NCBI GenBank assembly: GCA_001969505.1
Contig: LSSK01000038.1
Location: forward strand, 1 to 19,963
DNA length: 19,963 bases
Direction of reading: 5' to 3'
Source of the DNA: Zancudomyces culisetae
Taxonomy: Eukaryota; Kickxellomycota; Harpellomycetes; Harpellales; Legeriomycetaceae
Shown: in pieces, positions 18,701 through 19,963 of the stretch
Layout: each line of letters starts with the position of its first letter
Numbering within the stretch: position 1 is the stretch's first letter
Position numbers and translations under genes: made by a program
Notes under the pieces: model-generated
What the model was told of the DNA's origin: nothing
Seen by the model: the letters and a program-made list of their open reading frames with translations, nothing else
The model's database searches: none

Positions 18701-19186
18701 TTCTTTCTTGATTGCATCAAAAGCTGCAATGCGTTCTGCTTCATCTGAAATATCTGCAACTTGCTGTTCAATCTGCCCACCTTTCCCGTCAAATTCTGGC
18801 CCAAACAACTCGAGTTCCCGTGCAATCTTGTCTGCAGATGCCTTGATTGGCATTCCAGTTACATGAAAGCCTAGTGGAAAAAGTGCATTCTTACCCTTGA
18901 GCCGCTCCCAGCGGATACAAAATTCAGCTTTGCTGATGCTAAATGAGTGACCCAGATGTAGACGTCCGTTCATGTATGGGTATGGGAATGTCACCATGTA
19001 CTTGGGGTGTTTGCGATTCAGATCCATCCATTCAGCCTCAGTCTCGCTGTCGGACAACTTGGTAACATCTATCGGAATCTCGCGTTCATCGAGCTTCGAT
19101 GCTTCCCAACTGGCCTGCTTTGCTCTCTCCATTTCGACAAGCGCATCACGCTTGCCCGTCTTTTTTTCAACTGGTACCTTTTCCAT
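15761..19186 (-). CDS. CDC60: Leucyl-tRNA synthetase, cytosolic type
   Basis: A complete 1141-residue class I synthetase joins leucine to tRNA-Leu for cytosolic translation. It is similar in size to yeast Cdc60 and human LARS1. The HIGH-type ATP site reads HLGH (77-80) within PYPYMNGRLHLGH. The CP1 editing domain, which hydrolyses mischarged tRNA, shows the Thr-rich TLRPETAYG (about 316-324) and GTGIVMSVPSDSPDD, whose final aspartates (421-422) correspond to the conserved editing aspartate. WACARSFGLG and ESLSDSTIYMAYYT are typical of the eukaryotic/archaeal type. KMSKS is at 732-736, followed by a helical anticodon domain and C-terminal extension. I chose the ATG at 19186-19184 (A at -3, G at +4). 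The frame stays open upstream, but only near-cognate codons such as TTG 19249 are available there. No key residue is missing. It converges on the giant ORF. The symbol follows the yeast name; LARS1 is the human equivalent. Confidence 0.97.
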   Translation of the reverse strand: MEKVPVEKKTGKRDALVEMERAKQASWEASKLDEREIPIDVTKLSDSETEAEWMDLNRKHPKYMVTFPYPYMNGRLHLGHSFSISKAEFCIRWERLKGKNALFPLGFHVTGMPIKASADKIARELELFGPEFDGKGGQIEQQVADISDEAERIAAFDAIKKEKRGLAGTYQHEIMQSLGIPNSEIKKFSDPAHWLEYFPPRAIQDVKQFGCGVDWRRSFITTDANKYYDQFARWQFTRLRQKNKIKFGKRYTIWSAKDGQPCMDHDRMAGEGVGPQEYTAIKFEVEKWSDRLKDSEFVQKLKEREKEGKVFMVAATLRPETAYGITNVFVGEKIEYGAFEAPNGEIYLSTARAAKNMAFQGHSRVKDAVNQIATVVGHDLIGTQLQAPFSEHKKVYVLPMDNVSSTKGTGIVMSVPSDSPDDYVSVMMLKKKPAFYGIEVEWVQDPIAVVDTPTYGTRAAEMVVTQMKIQSAKDVVQLSAAKELVYKEGFYNGTMVIGKYKGMAVQEAKPLVRADMLAEGTAFAYAEPEGFVLSRSGDECIVALCDQWYMDYGEDEWRKETQAHLNTMETGSIETRHQFNATMEWLNQWACARSFGLGSKVPWDDSILIESLSDSTIYMAYYTISHLLHPTSLDHSSVGPLGITPEDMDDAAWDYVFLGLPLPETHAKQRELKFLRRSFLYWYPLDLRTSGKDLIQNHLTFFLYNHTAIFGDQGLLPRGVRCNGHLLLNGAKMSKSTGNFMTLHEAVEKYGADATRVALADAGDGLEDANFEESTANAAILRLFSVIEWALGLRLNPTASSDTISSIAKPDYVELRSADSPLSLVDKIFVAYMDLHCKAAADAFESMSYRQALKSAFYEMLAARDWYRDACGHCATSETHHMHAGAISSFIERLCVLMAPVAPHWADYLWVTVLGKAQSLFTSANETKALLERFSKPLDIEHVYRSIEIGDYIKQLVKSIRDAEFNLAKQNNKKSAKNQVVPSKYDASSPLKTLAVLYYPTNEFPFDWQQRIVQTIRENYPATPDAETEAKVRSHVTALLPSLLKAAGPAQKDIKRKALPFASELLKNAATIGTVAFDRPLLFSECDVLQQLVTCKYLHNVLGFSDVSIAEVDPSAYPNCAPGAPSFVVKSPQASSTVPDS

Positions 19187-19227
19187 GCTCCTGCTATTTT
19201 TTTTTTGTATTTTCGTTTTATGTACAA

Positions 19228-19245
19228 TTAATAAATAGGAAACAT
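19228..19245 (-). promoter_or_regulatory. Five-codon upstream ORF before leucyl-tRNA synthetase
   Basis: ATG at 19245-19243 opens a five-codon frame (MFPIY) ending in TAA at 19230-19228, 41 nt before the main ATG and out of frame with it. It is the only ATG on the sense strand for about 250 nt upstream. If the transcript starts further upstream, this small ORF would be scanned first and could lower translation of the synthetase. The transcription start is unknown. Confidence 0.35.
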
Positions 19246-19265
19246 TCAAATCCGACGATTTGAAT
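19244..19265. promoter_or_regulatory. Perfect 9-bp inverted repeat with 4-nt loop
   Basis: ATTCAAATC (19244-19252), a CGAC loop, then GATTTGAAT (19257-19265) form a perfect 9-bp hairpin or dyad 58-79 nt upstream of the synthetase ATG, overlapping the upstream ATG. A further ATTCAAAT lies at 19300-19307. It could be an mRNA leader hairpin or a dimeric protein site. One such repeat in 20 kb of AT-rich DNA is near what chance would give. Confidence 0.35.
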
Positions 19266-19363
19266 TTTGTCTTATACCAACAAACCGAAAATGTTGAAAA
19301 TTCAAATTAGTTATTTTGTTTGTGCTTTATTGTAATGTAAAAAAAAAATTCGGAATCTGTGAC

Positions 19364-19381
19364 AAAAAAAAATTTTTTTTT
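19364..19381. promoter_or_regulatory. A9T9 poly(dA:dT) palindrome
   Basis: Nine A followed by nine T, 178-195 bp upstream of the synthetase start. Rigid poly(dA:dT) tracts at this distance commonly mark nucleosome-depleted fungal promoters (general knowledge). Further runs of A or T flank it. Confidence 0.5.
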
Positions 19382-19963
19382 AGATCTCTAATTAATTGTC
19401 AGTTTCAGGACTATTTTTTTTTGCAACCCTTCCTTTTTTCTTTCATGCAATGTATTTAGTATTTAAGAAAATACCGCAAATCATTACAAAAAAAACGTCC
19501 TGCACAATATCCAGTTAGCCTTGCAACACTTTCGCTTTATTTTTCCTGGACTATGCCCTTGAACTTGCTCTTATTTCTTTGCTTGGTATTTCAATGCTAA
19601 TCCCAATACACAACAACGTTCAGGCCTATAAATACTTTTTCTGATCCCCTCAACCCTTTCAGCTAGCAGAGGTTTTAATTTGCCCGGAAGTTATGTATAT
19701 TTGTAATCCACCTGGTCATCAATTACATCAACACTTACATCCCCCTTGGATCTTCCACACAATCTATTTTTACCATGGTGGTCCGGGAAGTGTTTAGTGT
19801 CTCCAATCTTTCTCTGCGCTTACATTTCCTTTTTGAATACAAGATCTGATCTCTTTAGGAATTATTCGACCCCTCCCCGTATACTTTTTGAGATCTAAAA
19901 GAGTTGAATTCGACAGTTTGTTATACATCGTTCGTATTTTTTTTCTCATTCACTATCCAGTTC

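Larger units (their letters stand above)
19187..19963. promoter_or_regulatory. Upstream region of the leucyl-tRNA synthetase gene; no complete gene seen
   Basis: The 777 bp to the right edge contain no convincing coding frame. On the minus strand, an A-rich leader directly precedes the synthetase ATG, with a short upstream ORF and a hairpin within 80 nt and an A9T9 tract about 180-195 nt upstream. No TATAAA or TGACTC (Gcn4-type) site is seen for the synthetase. Near the right end, the plus strand has TATAAATA (19627-19634) and a start in good context at 19775, possibly the beginning of a rightward gene. Pyrimidine-rich plus-strand stretches are frequent. Confidence 0.45.

Noticed and set aside
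19187-19249. Start of leucyl-tRNA synthetase at 19249 as the primary start
   Set aside because: The codon there is TTG, not ATG. The ATG at 19186 has a better context, and the protein from it has the expected length. Kept only as a hypothesis for a minor isoform.

Overview
The window looks like nuclear DNA of a fungus. Its three genes are long uninterrupted reading frames with yeast-style AT-rich spacers, good A(-3)/G(+4) start contexts, poly(dA:dT) tracts and eukaryotic protein families: a P4-ATPase flippase and a cytosolic-type leucyl-tRNA synthetase. CTG codons fall at conserved hydrophobic positions of the flippase (for example Leu83 and Leu122), which argues against a CUG-Ser yeast. The synthetase reads at several motifs more like animal and basal-fungal enzymes than like Saccharomyces, so an early-diverging fungus is my best guess. 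That placement is inference only. No rRNA, tRNA, CRISPR array, insertion sequence or recognisable transposon was seen.

Layout, left to right. (1) Positions 1-2681, minus strand: the N-terminal 893 codons of a Dnf1/Dnf2-like phospholipid flippase. Its C-terminal part lies beyond the left edge. (2) Positions 2682-7739: a 5.06 kb spacer between two divergent genes. Both ends look like long 5' leaders, because start triplets are absent on the sense strand over 477 and 434 nt while 6 and 8 occur on the opposite strand. A TATAAA and a cluster of four TTGTGA words mark a likely flippase promoter. The central 4.1 kb shows no coding signal. (3) Positions 7740-15641, plus strand: a single 2633-residue intronless frame for a giant, probably alpha-helical repeat protein with low-complexity inserts, which I do not recognise. 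(4) Positions 15642-15760: a 119-bp tail-to-tail spacer with three overlapping AATAAA signals. (5) Positions 15761-19186, minus strand: leucyl-tRNA synthetase, complete with editing domain. (6) Positions 19187-19963: its upstream region, with a hairpin, a 5-codon upstream ORF, an A9T9 tract and hints of another rightward promoter.

The genes are not an operon and have no evident shared pathway: one moves lipids across membranes, one charges tRNA, one is unknown. The points most worth a second look are the unidentified giant protein, the gene desert with its ATG-purged leaders, the TTGTGA promoter cluster, and a possible non-AUG-initiated, basic N-terminal extension of the synthetase.
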